Notes under the pieces: generated by a model | Databases searched by the model: none | Told to the model about the DNA's origin: nothing | What the model saw: the letters and a program-made list of their open reading frames with translations, nothing else | Part shown: piece after piece, positions 16,863 through 25,558 of the stretch | Position numbering within the stretch: the first letter of the stretch is position 1 | Layout of the letters: each line of letters opens with the position of its first letter | Source of the DNA: Mycolicibacterium porcinum | Lineage (GTDB): Bacteria; Actinomycetota; Actinomycetes; Mycobacteriales; Mycobacteriaceae | Assembly (NCBI GenBank): GCA_002086835.1 | Contig: MVIG01000006.1 | Span: 1-64,000, forward strand | Length of the DNA: 64,000 bases | Direction: 5' to 3' | Translations under genes and position numbers: made by a program

Positions 16863-17621
16863 GTGACTCTCCCGGATTTCCTGATGCGCTACCAGGACTA
16901 TCGCCGAACGTTCCGGACGGCGGAAGTGCCGTTGCCTGCCGCGGTCCTCGGCGACCGGGCAGTGGCCAAGTGGGCTCGGCATCAGCACGTGAGCATCGAT
17001 GTGCGCTCAGGAGCCGACATTGCGGGCGTGGTCGCGGCGAGTATTCCGCTCACGCACGTCACCGTCTTCGCCGATGGGCTGAACGAGTCGGAGCTCCGGG
17101 CGGCCGCCGGCCTCGGTTTCGGCCACATCGTGGCCGCCACGGTTCAGCACATCGAGATTCTGAGATCGGTTGTCACACAACGGCAGGACGTCGTCATCCG
17201 GATGTCTGATGCGAGTGTGAACATGCGGGCGGTGACCGGCTCCGCACCGCGCGGCTTCAGATTCGACAGCACCGAGGCGGATGTCGCAATGGCAGCGGTG
17301 ATCGGGCATGACCGGCTGAATCTGGTTGGGCTGCACTGTGATATCGGCATCGGTGATGACGACTTCATCAGCTATCCGGCCGCGATCGGACAGATGATCG
17401 CCGAAATGACCCAGGTCCGGCACGACCACGGTGTTCTGCTCACCCGCCTCGGGCTGGGCTGCGGGCGAATCGTCCCACCTGCGACGTGGAGGGCTGAATG
17501 GCAGCGGATCGCCGCCGAGATCGATGAGTCGCTCGACGACGCCTGCGGGACGCTTCGATTCCCGAGACCTTTGGTGGTGCTGTCCGCGCCGGTCGTGGTC
17601 GGTGGACGGAACGCGGCATGA
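16863..17621 (+). CDS. LysA-like TIM-barrel pseudoenzyme, tandem copy 1
   Basis: A 252-aa protein homologous to the N-terminal TIM barrel of diaminopimelate decarboxylase (fold-type III, PLP-dependent). LysA's AKAFLCSEVARW region aligns with AAVLGDRAVAKW here, putting Ala27 where the PLP Schiff-base lysine should be. The later segments IDVRSGADIAGVV, GLGFGHIVAAT and LVGLHCDIGIG align with LysA's DVCTGGELAVAL, GVGHIVVDS and LVGLHSHIGSQ. The C-terminal beta-barrel domain is reduced to a stub. It should not decarboxylate anything. The GTG start at 16863 gives a beginning (VTL) like copy 3. It overlaps copy 2 (ATGA) and follows the orphan kdpA. Confidence 0.75.
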   Translation: MTLPDFLMRYQDYRRTFRTAEVPLPAAVLGDRAVAKWARHQHVSIDVRSGADIAGVVAASIPLTHVTVFADGLNESELRAAAGLGFGHIVAATVQHIEILRSVVTQRQDVVIRMSDASVNMRAVTGSAPRGFRFDSTEADVAMAAVIGHDRLNLVGLHCDIGIGDDDFISYPAAIGQMIAEMTQVRHDHGVLLTRLGLGCGRIVPPATWRAEWQRIAAEIDESLDDACGTLRFPRPLVVLSAPVVVGGRNAA

Positions 17622-18346
17622 CCACCAGTTACGTCGAGCGCCCCAGGGCGTTGTTGGACGAGGCGGTCGTACTCAGGCGCTGTGCGGTGTGGCGCAGCGC
17701 ATTCAAGGGATTCTCGGTGAGCTATCCCGCTGAGCTACTCAGCTTCGAACCAGCCGCGGAGTGGATGCGTCGGCACCGCGTCACCGTCGATGTCGTGACT
17801 GCCGCCGAGTTCAACCTGGCATTGGCATCGAGCATCCGGTCGGCGCAGCTCGTGATGCACCCGCGCAACGCAGCCGCGATCGCGTGCGCGGGGACGGGGC
17901 GGGCGGCGCGGCTGGTGGTCGAGTCCGCACAGCAGGCCGCCGCCGTCGCACGTGGCGCGCAGCGGTGTGAGCACGTGCTCGTCGATGCGGGCCATGAAAT
18001 GCCGACGGTGCTCGCCGAGGTGTTTAGGCACAGTCAACTCGACCTCGCCGGCCTGCACTGCACCGCCGACCCGTCACACGATGCGCTCGGCCTCGGAGCG
18101 CTGCGAACGGCGCTCGCCGACATGGCCATGATCAGACGTCGCCATGCGGTGCTGTTGAGCCGAATCAGTCTGGCGGGCTTGGATGGTGGCTTGTTCGGCC
18201 TGCGTCCGTGGGCGCTTCGTCGGGTGGCCGACGCGCTCAGCGAGGTCCTTGAGGAGCAGTGTGCGCGTTACCGCTTCCCGCGGCCTGCGCTCACGGTGGC
18301 CCCGTCCGTTCGCGCATTGTTACCACGAGATGTCAACGCAGCGTGA
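17618..18346 (+). CDS. LysA-like TIM-barrel pseudoenzyme, tandem copy 2
   Basis: A 242-aa paralogue of the neighbouring copies and the most divergent of the three. The PLP-lysine region reads YPAELLSFEPAAEW, so the lysine position is Glu39. LDLAGLHCTADPSHD replaces LysA's LVGLHSHIGSQ, and the glycine-rich phosphate-binding loop has become SLAGLDGGL. A repeat-specific RRCAVWR motif at 21-27 is shared with copy 3 (RRCATWH). It ends with RYRFPRPALTV, the same truncated terminus as its paralogues. Its ATG overlaps the stop of copy 1, so the two are translationally coupled and probably work together. Confidence 0.72.
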   Translation: MTTSYVERPRALLDEAVVLRRCAVWRSAFKGFSVSYPAELLSFEPAAEWMRRHRVTVDVVTAAEFNLALASSIRSAQLVMHPRNAAAIACAGTGRAARLVVESAQQAAAVARGAQRCEHVLVDAGHEMPTVLAEVFRHSQLDLAGLHCTADPSHDALGLGALRTALADMAMIRRRHAVLLSRISLAGLDGGLFGLRPWALRRVADALSEVLEEQCARYRFPRPALTVAPSVRALLPRDVNAA

Positions 18347-18363
18347 AGGTTCCGCCCCGTACC

Positions 18364-18387
18364 GTCAAGACGTCGCAAAGATACTGG
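18364..18387 (+). promoter_or_regulatory. 24-base element shared upstream of LysA-like copies 1 and 3 (second copy)
   Basis: The counterpart of 16743-16766, lying in the 119-base gap between copies 2 and 3. Its presence suggests copy 3 has its own promoter rather than depending on read-through. The function is inferred from conservation alone. Confidence 0.35.
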
Positions 18388-18465
18388 CCCGGCCGTCTCG
18401 GCACCGGAAGGCTCGAAGCAGGCGCATGCGGCATCCGGCCGCGGCGCGGTGAAGAAGAGGTTCTG

Positions 18466-19200
18466 GTGACACTCACGACTGGGTTGTGGTCCACATCTTC
18501 GGCGATGCTGCCGGCGTCGCCCGAGCAGGAGGCGATGCGCCGGTGCGCCACGTGGCATCGCTCGCTCGACCCGGTCGAGCTGGCCTTGCCTGCCCGGGCG
18601 TTGCGGGACAACCACGTGGCCAAATGGGCCCGCGACCACGGGCTGGTCGTCGAGGTGCGCAACAGCGGCGATCTCGCGACGGCGATCGGGACAGGTATTC
18701 ACCCGATGCGCCTGGTCGTGCACGCCGACGGTTTCAGCGGCGACGAGCTGGTGTTCTGCAGTGCCAACCTCGGGGTCGGTCGGGTGGTGGCCGACACCCC
18801 CGAGCAGATTCAGCTGCTGGTTTCCTGCGCCGTGCGGCACCGCCGGCAGCGGGTGATTCTCGGTGCGACGACCGCCGACCTCGTGACTGCGGTCCTGAAC
18901 GGTCCGCGGCTCGATCTGGTCGGGGTGTATCGCGAAATCGGTTTGGGTAAGGACGGTTTCACTTGGGCAACCGAGATGGTCGGTGATGTGATCGCCGAGA
19001 TGGCCGATATCCGGAAGACGCACGCCGTGGTGCTCACCCGAGTGTGGCTCGGCGGCGGTGAATTGGGTTTCGACGCGGGCCCCGATGACCTTGCCGAGCT
19101 CTCCCGGGGCATCGAGATGACCGTCGACGATGCCTGCGCGACGCTGCGGTTCCCGCGCCCGGTGGTGGTGGTCTCCGCCGGGCCGGGCATGCCTCACTAG
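18466..19200 (+). CDS. LysA-like TIM-barrel pseudoenzyme, tandem copy 3
   Basis: A 244-aa paralogue that best preserves similarity to LysA: ALPARALRDNHVAKWARDHG at 40-59 aligns with the PLP-lysine segment, with Arg44 replacing the lysine. It continues with VVEVRNSGDLATAIGTG, NLGVGRVVADTPEQ and LVGVYREIGLGKDG. The C-terminal catalytic barrel of LysA is missing apart from FPRPVVVVSAGPG. I chose the GTG at 18466, after GAAGAAGAGG, because it yields the VTLT start shared with copy 1 and removes an arginine-rich unrelated extension. Cofactor binding could persist weakly, but catalysis is unlikely. Confidence 0.75.
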   Translation: MTLTTGLWSTSSAMLPASPEQEAMRRCATWHRSLDPVELALPARALRDNHVAKWARDHGLVVEVRNSGDLATAIGTGIHPMRLVVHADGFSGDELVFCSANLGVGRVVADTPEQIQLLVSCAVRHRRQRVILGATTADLVTAVLNGPRLDLVGVYREIGLGKDGFTWATEMVGDVIAEMADIRKTHAVVLTRVWLGGGELGFDAGPDDLAELSRGIEMTVDDACATLRFPRPVVVVSAGPGMPH

Positions 19201-19253
19201 AGCGGTACCGGACAAACCTGTACAGCGGCCCCGCAACGGACATAAATTGAGCC

Positions 19254-20501
19254 GTGGGCTCAAAACGGCCCCAGAGCCGGCACCACGTTCAACCAGCGGC
19301 GCAACGGCCGCTGAGGGTCCTCGTTGTCGGCGCCGGGGTCGGGGGTATCTCCGTCGCCCGCGGACTGTTGCGGGACGGCCATGACGTCACGGTGTTCGAG
19401 CAGCGCCCCGACGTGCGGGCCGGCGGCGGCGCCGTCACGATCTGGTCCAACGGCGAAACTGTGCTGCGCCAACTCGGTGTCGACATGGACGGCGCCGGCC
19501 AGGAGCTGTCCACCGTACGGGTGTTGACGTCGACGGGGCGCCCGATGACCACGCTCGACGTGACCGCCATCGTGAACCGGATGGGGGCGCCGGTGCGGAT
19601 GGTTCCGCGCCGGATTCTGCTCGGTCGGCTACTGGAAGGTTTTCCGGCCGAACGTATTCGGTGTGGCACGCAGGTGGTCGGCGTCGCCAACGGCAATCGC
19701 GGTGTCCGCGTCGATTTCGCCGACGGAAGCTGCGCCGCAGGCGATCTGGTGATCGGCGCGGACGGTCTGCACTCCAGGATTCGCGAGATCGTCGGCGCGC
19801 CGCACGCGGAACCGACAGGCTGGTGCAGCTGGCAAGGGCTGGCCACGCTCCCGGACGGGGTCGATCGGAGGGTCGCCTTCGTCATCGTCGGCGAGCACGG
19901 GAACCTCGGCCTGTGGCCGGCCGGCGGCACCGAGGTGCAGTGGTGGTTCGACCTGCCGTGGTCACCCGACTTCATCCGGCCTGACCACCCGATCGAGGTG
20001 ATCCGCGCCAATTTCACCAGATGGTCCGAACCGGTCGACCGCGTGCTCGCGTCCCTGACCGACGATCATCTGGCTCGCTCGCCCTATCCACATTTCCGCC
20101 ATCCCATCCCCGGCCCTGGCCGCGGTGCAGTGACGCTGTTGGGCGATGCGGCCCACACGATGCCGCCGACGCTGGCACAGGGCACCAACCAGGCACTGCT
20201 GGACACGATGGTGTTGTGCAAGGCGATTTCAGGTATCCGCGACGGTGCCGACGTGTCCGGGGCGCTGCGCTGGTATGAGAAGACCCGACGGCGCCGCGTC
20301 GCCGCGGTGTCCCGGGTGGCCTCACTGCAGGTGTCGCACGGCGAGGCTGTGCTGCGGCCGGCGGCGATGGTCCCGGACCGGGTGATGACCTGGGTGCTGG
20401 CCACGTTCCTGCGGGTGGTGAGCCACCGCCGGATGGCGGCGGGAATCGACCGGGAACTCGCCGCGGCGACGATCACCGGCAGGGATGAACATGCCCGCTG
20501 A
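19254..20501 (+). CDS. FAD-dependent aromatic-ring-type monooxygenase
   Basis: A 415-aa class A flavoprotein monooxygenase. It has the N-terminal Rossmann motif VVGAGVGGISVARGL, the acidic ribose-binding end at VFEQRP, the DG motif GDLVIGADGLHSRIR near residue 165 and the GD motif LLGDAAHTMPPTLAQGTNQALLD near residue 300. It would use NAD(P)H and oxygen to hydroxylate an organic substrate that cannot be named from sequence. The GTG at 19254 has no clear ribosome-binding site. It overlaps the following DUF4389 gene by 11 bases, so flavoprotein, membrane protein and methyltransferase form an operon. Confidence 0.85.
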   Translation: MGSKRPQSRHHVQPAAQRPLRVLVVGAGVGGISVARGLLRDGHDVTVFEQRPDVRAGGGAVTIWSNGETVLRQLGVDMDGAGQELSTVRVLTSTGRPMTTLDVTAIVNRMGAPVRMVPRRILLGRLLEGFPAERIRCGTQVVGVANGNRGVRVDFADGSCAAGDLVIGADGLHSRIREIVGAPHAEPTGWCSWQGLATLPDGVDRRVAFVIVGEHGNLGLWPAGGTEVQWWFDLPWSPDFIRPDHPIEVIRANFTRWSEPVDRVLASLTDDHLARSPYPHFRHPIPGPGRGAVTLLGDAAHTMPPTLAQGTNQALLDTMVLCKAISGIRDGADVSGALRWYEKTRRRRVAAVSRVASLQVSHGEAVLRPAAMVPDRVMTWVLATFLRVVSHRRMAAGIDRELAAATITGRDEHAR

Positions 20502-21084
20502 AGCGGTCCGGGTCAGGGGAGCGATCGACGCGCCGTCGAACAAGCTGTGGCTCGTTAAATGGTGTGTGCTGGCGGTGCCGCACTATCCGATACTGATCGG
20601 CCTGTATCTGGTGTACCCGCTGGTGGTGCTCGCTGCAGGTGTCGCGATCCTGTTCACCGGCCGGTATCCGCGGCCCCTGTTCGACTTCAACGTCGGGGTG
20701 CTGCGGTGGTCGTGGCGCGTGATGAACTACCGGTTCCCGATGAACACCACCGACAGGTACCCGCCGTTCACCCTGAAGCCCCAGGCCGACTATCCGGGCG
20801 ATCTCGAGGTCGACTATCCCGAACAGCTCTCCAGGGGCGCGGTGCTGGTGAAGTGGTGGCTGTTGGCGTTGCCGCAGATCATCATGTGCTGGGCGATGGA
20901 GGCGCCGCTGCAAGTGCTGTGTGTCATCTCCGCGGTGCGGTTGCTGGCCCGGGGCACGGTGTCGCAAGGCATGTTCGACCTCCTGATGGGAATCGTGCGG
21001 TGGCGCTACCGGGTTGCCGTGTACGTCTCGCTGATGAGCGACGAATATCCACCCTTTCGAATGGATCTTGGACAGCACGCTTGA
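20491..21084 (+). CDS. DUF4389 membrane protein
   Basis: A 197-aa protein of the DUF4389 family, made of two similar halves, each with a KWWLLALPQ or KWCVLAVPHY segment, two hydrophobic helices and a terminal YPPF motif (DRYPPFTL, DEYPPFRM). The function of the family is unknown. Two ATGs lie at 20485 and 20491. AGGG is correctly spaced (six bases) for the second, so I use it. The gene sits inside a flavin monooxygenase/methyltransferase operon and overlaps both neighbours. Confidence 0.8.
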   Translation: MPAEAVRVRGAIDAPSNKLWLVKWCVLAVPHYPILIGLYLVYPLVVLAAGVAILFTGRYPRPLFDFNVGVLRWSWRVMNYRFPMNTTDRYPPFTLKPQADYPGDLEVDYPEQLSRGAVLVKWWLLALPQIIMCWAMEAPLQVLCVISAVRLLARGTVSQGMFDLLMGIVRWRYRVAVYVSLMSDEYPPFRMDLGQHA

Positions 21085-21704
21085 AGCACCGTAACCCGTT
21101 GTTCCCGTACGTATATCGGCTCGGCATGCCGGTATTCGACAGGCTGTTCTACCGCCGGTACCGGCGGTCGGCGATGAGCCATGCGACAGGCAGGTTGCTG
21201 TTGGTCGGGCTCGGCCCGGGCACCGATCTGCTGTTCCTGCCCGCTGCGGTGACGTCCGTCGCGGCAGTGGAGCCGGATCCGACGATGCGGCGGATGGCGC
21301 GCGCCCTGGCCCGGCGTCGCGGCATCGCCGTCGACGTGGTCGACGGGGCCGGCGAATCGATTCCTTTCCCGGACAGTAGTTTCGACTCGGTCCACGTCGG
21401 CCTGGTGTTGTGTTCGGTCGACGACGTGGCGGCCACGCTCGCCGAGATCCGCCGCGTCCTGGCGCCCGACGGCCGGCTGGTGGTGCTCGAGCATGTCCGC
21501 GGCGAGGGCCTGATGGGGCGCTTCCAGGACCTGATCGCGAGGCCATGGGCGTGGCTGTCCTCGGGCTGCGAGCCGAACCGCCGCACCGTCGACGCCATCG
21601 CCGCCGCCGGATTCGACACCAGTGGCCTGCACAGCACCCGGCGCACGCTGGTACCGCCGCCGTGCACCCCACATCTGCAGGGAGTCGCGACTATTCGACG
21701 CTGA
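21081..21704 (+). CDS. Class I SAM-dependent methyltransferase
   Basis: A 207-aa Rossmann methyltransferase. The SAM-binding motif I is LLLVGLGPGTDLLFLP, followed by an acidic VEPDPTM, then IPFPDSSFDSV and LAEIRRVLAPDGRLVVLEH, the pattern of the UbiE/Methyltransf_11 group. A TTG at 21081 overlaps the DUF4389 stop (TTGA) and is in frame; an ATG at 21126 would shorten the protein by 15 residues. It would modify the product of the upstream monooxygenase or a lipid-like substrate. The 3' end overlaps the convergent ABC permease gene by 14 bases. Confidence 0.82.
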   Translation: MKHRNPLFPYVYRLGMPVFDRLFYRRYRRSAMSHATGRLLLVGLGPGTDLLFLPAAVTSVAAVEPDPTMRRMARALARRRGIAVDVVDGAGESIPFPDSSFDSVHVGLVLCSVDDVAATLAEIRRVLAPDGRLVVLEHVRGEGLMGRFQDLIARPWAWLSSGCEPNRRTVDAIAAAGFDTSGLHSTRRTLVPPPCTPHLQGVATIRR

Positions 21705-24180
21705 CGGCCTCGATGATGTTGAGCCGCGCGGCACGTCGCGCCGGCGGTAGCGACCCCAGCAGGCTGATCGCCAGCGCACCCAGCGTGAACACCAGTGCCA
21801 TCGGACTCGGCCGGAACGTCACGTTGAAGTTCATGACGTCCCCGCTGACGAGGCTGAACAGCCACTGATCGACCAATCCGATCACCAGACCCAGCACACC
21901 GCCCACGATTCCGATGGCCGCCGCCTCGGCCAGCACCATCGCCAGCGTGTACCGGCGGCTGGACCCCATCGCGCGCAGCACCCCGATCTCGCGGCGCCGC
22001 TCCAGCACCGACAGCGTCAGCGTGTTGAGCAGGGCGACGGCGGCGACGAACACCACGATGATCCACACGGCGTTGGCGATCAGCATGCTCTGATGCAGCG
22101 GCGCCTCCAGGCCGGCCAGCGCGGTGCGGCCGTCGTAGGTGTGGTTCGGTGCGGGGACGACGCCGCGGATGTTGGCCAGCAGGCGAGCGGGGTCGGTTCC
22201 CTCGGCCGCGGTGACCTGGAGCGTCGTCGACCCCGGCCGGTCGAACCAGGCGCGCAGCTGATCGAGGCCCATCCCGACGGTGCCGATCACCGTCGAGAAG
22301 TAGGGGACCAACGCCAGCACCCTCGTCCGCTGCGGGCCGTGCGGCGTCTGCAACTGCAGTTCGTCGCCGGCCCGGACGTTGAGGGTCTTGCCCAGATTCT
22401 GGGAGAGCACCACGCCGCGACCGGCGAGCACGTCGCTGCGGGTCTGGTCGTCGAGGGCTCGGAACAGCGCGTCGTGGCTGCCGGGGGCGAAGCCGTCGAG
22501 CATGACGCGGGTGCCGCCGACGACGGCGAAACCCAGGGCACCTTCGGTCACCTTCGCGACGCCGGGCACCTCGGTGACGTTCTGGGTAAGGCCTTGGGGC
22601 AGAAGGCCGGTGGGGTACTGGTCGGGTGAATTGGCGCTCACCCACACGTCCACCTCGGCGACCGGGGCGAAGATGTCGCGTGCCGACCGGATCATGTCGT
22701 TGTTCGTGCCCGTGATCACCACGGTGGTGACGACGGCGATCAACACGGTCATCACGGTGGCCCAGACTCGCCGTGGGGCACGCTCTATCGTGGCTGCTGC
22801 CAGGGCTCCGGCCGAACCGAACAGACGTGCCACAGCGGCGGCGGCCTTGACGATGGGCCCGGCGAGTGCGAACCCCAACGCGATCTGCGCCGTGAACAGG
22901 GCGGCGATCGCCACGAACGCGATCGAGCCCGGCACGTAGAACACCACCAGGATCGACGCTGCCAGCACCGCCACGGCGGCGATCCCGGTGGTGATGCGCA
23001 GCCAGCGCGGCACGTTGTCCGCCGCCGAGGCTCCGACCGGGGCCAGCGCCTCGATCGGGGAGACCTTGTACACCTGCCGGGCCGCCATCGCCGACGCCGC
23101 CACGCTGGTCAGTGCCGTCGCCGCGATGGCCGCCGGGATCGCGTAGTCGGGCAGCCAGTACTCGATGCGGGCTTCCAGGCCCTGCGTCATCGTCGGGGGC
23201 AGTCGGCCGATCGCCAAGCGACCCAACACTATTCCGAGCAACGACCCGATGGTGCCGCCGATCAGCCCGAGGATCGCGGCCTCGGCCAGCATGTCGCGGA
23301 CAATGGTGGCGCGCCGACCGCCGATGGCACGCAGCATCGAGATGACCGGGCGGCGTTGGGCGATCGCCATGGTCATCGTGGTGTAGATCAGGAACGCGCC
23401 GACCACAAGTGCCACCGCCGCGCCCATCAGTGCCATGTAGTTCATCAGCTTGACACCGTCACCAGCCCGGGCGGCCCGCGAACTGGGGGCGGCGACCAGG
23501 GCCCGCCCGTTGACCGCCTTCGTGACGTGCTCCCTGACCTTGCTGAGGTCGGCTTCGGGGGTGGTGGTGATCAGGATCGAGTCGAGCTGGCCCATGCGCC
23601 CGGTCACGCTCTGCGCCAACGGAAGTGGGGCCAGCACATAGTGGCCGCCGTTGAGGTCGGCGAGTTGCTTGCCCTCCAGCACTTCGGCGACGGTCACCGA
23701 CCCCGAACCGAGCTGGAACGTCTCGCCTTTCGCGTACCCGACCGCGGGTCCGACGCGGACACCCTCTTGTGCGGTCGGGGTTTGCACCTGCACCCCGACG
23801 GCATCTTTCAGAGCCCCCTCCAAGGCGCGGCTGCGGTCGTCGGCGCCGAACAGAAGTACCGGTTCGGTCGCGGTGGGTGCGGACATCCGGATCATCGGGG
23901 CGGCGGCCGCGACCCCGGGCACCTTGGCGACGTCGGCCAGCACGGTGTCGGGGAACCCCGCGTCGGTGACCCCCGAGACCTCCAGCGCTGCGATGCCGGC
24001 GACGCCGTCCGCCAGCCGGTTGACCGACCCGGTGATCGACCCGAAGATGCCGAGGATCGCGACGAGATACATTGCCGATACGGCCATTACGGCGATCGAG
24101 GCGATGGTGCGCCGCCGGTGCACGGTGAGTTCGCGCAGGCTGAAAACCCGGAGCCGACTTGCCGCGGCCGCGAGTTTCAC
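21691..24180 (-). CDS. FtsX/MacB-type ABC transporter permease, two-domain
   Basis: An 829-aa permease with two FtsX-type membrane domains, each preceded by an extracellular MacB-PCD-like core. It has one N-terminal membrane helix (SIAVMAVSAMYLVAILGIF), three helices around residues 255-370, further spans near 400-490 and a final three-helix domain around 700-815. The segments ISMLRAIGGRRATIV and IGVLRAMGSSRRYTL are the duplicated coupling-helix motifs. These systems move lipids, lipoproteins or peptides, or act mechanically on the envelope. It starts with GTG overlapping the ATPase stop (GTGA), and the pair is a complete transporter. Confidence 0.88.
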   Translation of the reverse strand: MKLAAAASRLRVFSLRELTVHRRRTIASIAVMAVSAMYLVAILGIFGSITGSVNRLADGVAGIAALEVSGVTDAGFPDTVLADVAKVPGVAAAAPMIRMSAPTATEPVLLFGADDRSRALEGALKDAVGVQVQTPTAQEGVRVGPAVGYAKGETFQLGSGSVTVAEVLEGKQLADLNGGHYVLAPLPLAQSVTGRMGQLDSILITTTPEADLSKVREHVTKAVNGRALVAAPSSRAARAGDGVKLMNYMALMGAAVALVVGAFLIYTTMTMAIAQRRPVISMLRAIGGRRATIVRDMLAEAAILGLIGGTIGSLLGIVLGRLAIGRLPPTMTQGLEARIEYWLPDYAIPAAIAATALTSVAASAMAARQVYKVSPIEALAPVGASAADNVPRWLRITTGIAAVAVLAASILVVFYVPGSIAFVAIAALFTAQIALGFALAGPIVKAAAAVARLFGSAGALAAATIERAPRRVWATVMTVLIAVVTTVVITGTNNDMIRSARDIFAPVAEVDVWVSANSPDQYPTGLLPQGLTQNVTEVPGVAKVTEGALGFAVVGGTRVMLDGFAPGSHDALFRALDDQTRSDVLAGRGVVLSQNLGKTLNVRAGDELQLQTPHGPQRTRVLALVPYFSTVIGTVGMGLDQLRAWFDRPGSTTLQVTAAEGTDPARLLANIRGVVPAPNHTYDGRTALAGLEAPLHQSMLIANAVWIIVVFVAAVALLNTLTLSVLERRREIGVLRAMGSSRRYTLAMVLAEAAAIGIVGGVLGLVIGLVDQWLFSLVSGDVMNFNVTFRPSPMALVFTLGALAISLLGSLPPARRAARLNIIEAVSVE

Positions 24181-24884
24181 CCCGGCACCACCGACATCTC
24201 GTCGGAGCCGAGCCGGCCGTCCTGCAAGGTGATCACCCGGTCGGTGGCCGCCGCGGCGTCGGCGTTGTGGGTCACCATCACCACCAGCCGGCCCAGGCCC
24301 TCCTCGTGGGCGACCTCGCCCAGCAGGGTCAAGATCGCCGCACCCGTGGTCGAATCCAGGTTGCCGGTCGGTTCGTCGGCCAGGATCAGCGGCGGGTCCA
24401 TCATCATGGCGCGGGCCACCGCGACGCGTTGCATCTGGCCGCCGGACAGTTCGGAGGGCCGGTGCTCGGTCCGATGGCCCAGCCCAACGCGGTCCAGCAG
24501 CTCCACGGCCTGCGGTTTGACCTTGCCCAGCCGGACCCCGTCGAGCAGCTTCGGGACGGCCACGTTCTCCCAGGCCGACAGGGTCGGCAGCAGGTTGAAG
24601 AACTGGAAGATGAAGCCCACCCGGTGGTGGCGGAAGGCCGACTGCTGCTCGTCGCCGAGGCGGCCGATCTCCTCACAGTCGAAGGTGATCGAGCCGGAAT
24701 CGGGGGAGTCCAGTGCCCCCAGCAGGTGCAGCAGCGTGCTCTTACCGGCGCCCGACGGGCCGATGATCGAGACGAACTGCCCGCCCGTCAGGCGCAAGCT
24801 GATCTCGTCGAGGGCGCGCACGGTCTGCCCGCCGACCTGGTACTCGCGCACCACGTCGCGCAGTTCGATGGCCAGTTCGGGCAT
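24177..24884 (-). CDS. ABC transporter ATPase (MacB/LolD type)
   Basis: A 235-aa nucleotide-binding subunit with Walker A GPSGAGKSTLL, a Q-loop region, the ABC signature LSGGQMQRVAVARA, Walker B LILADEPTGNLDS and the switch histidine in VMVTHNADAA. It belongs to the LolD/MacB/FtsE-like group, normally paired with FtsX-type permeases, and it overlaps such a permease here. The ATG at 24884, preceded by GGGAGG, gives the right N terminus (MPELAIELRDV); the frame extends upstream without homology. Confidence 0.92.
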   Translation of the reverse strand: MPELAIELRDVVREYQVGGQTVRALDEISLRLTGGQFVSIIGPSGAGKSTLLHLLGALDSPDSGSITFDCEEIGRLGDEQQSAFRHHRVGFIFQFFNLLPTLSAWENVAVPKLLDGVRLGKVKPQAVELLDRVGLGHRTEHRPSELSGGQMQRVAVARAMMMDPPLILADEPTGNLDSTTGAAILTLLGEVAHEEGLGRLVVMVTHNADAAAATDRVITLQDGRLGSDEMSVVPG

Positions 24885-24992
24885 CGCAGCCTCCCGGGAG
24901 TCGGGATATGCGCAGCCTACGCCGGGCGGGTGTCGCCTATTGCCTGCTTCTGCATCGCCGCTTTCCACACCTGGGGCGCGCCGCCGCGATTT

Positions 24993-25406
24993 TCACGACC
25001 CAGCGGTAGAAACCGGCGCCAACGAGGCGACGAACCGGGCCTTCTGGTCGGTGGCCGGGATGATGCGGGGCTCGGACAGGCGGTACCGCCGGCCCCGATG
25101 CACCACGTCGGCCACGCCCGCGGCCCGGACATTGCGCACCCAGTCCGACTGCGTGCCGTAGTTCAGCACGACCCTGACCGACCTGCTGTCGATGAACGCC
25201 ATGACCGGGGTCCGGTATGGCTTGCCCGACTTGCGGCCGGTGTGCTCGATGACGGCCATGTACGGCAGCCACGGCGCCCAGAGCCGCTGCAGCGGGTTGG
25301 CGACGTACTTGTTGAAGCGGGCGATCACCCGCATCGCCCGTGCTCCCAGTATTGCCGCGATCCGTTCGGCAACTACGGCAATCGAATTCGCGATACTGCT
25401 TGGCAT
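24993..25406 (-). CDS. Deazaflavin (F420)-dependent nitroreductase/FDOR family protein
   Basis: A 137-aa protein of the Ddn-like FDOR family, a split-barrel fold that uses cofactor F420 or related flavins. Typical segments are TGRKSGKPYRTPVMAF, VVLNYGTQSDWVRNVRAAG and RGRRYRLSEPRII. Mycobacteria encode many of these for reduction of quinones and other electrophiles. I take the ATG at 25406; a longer open frame upstream lacks family similarity. It is divergent from the MDR reductase at 25559. Confidence 0.85.
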   Translation of the reverse strand: MPSSIANSIAVVAERIAAILGARAMRVIARFNKYVANPLQRLWAPWLPYMAVIEHTGRKSGKPYRTPVMAFIDSRSVRVVLNYGTQSDWVRNVRAAGVADVVHRGRRYRLSEPRIIPATDQKARFVASLAPVSTAGS

Positions 25407-25558
25407 ATGCGGCCCCCGTCGCTGTCCCACCCTTGGGACACATTCAACCAAGCGTCCCTGGGGCAGTGCCATCCCCCATTCGGGCGAGTGTGCGCTCAGG
25501 CGCTCGGCCCGGCCTCCCCCGGGGAATATGCCTGGGTCCGACCTGGTTGCAGCGGCTC

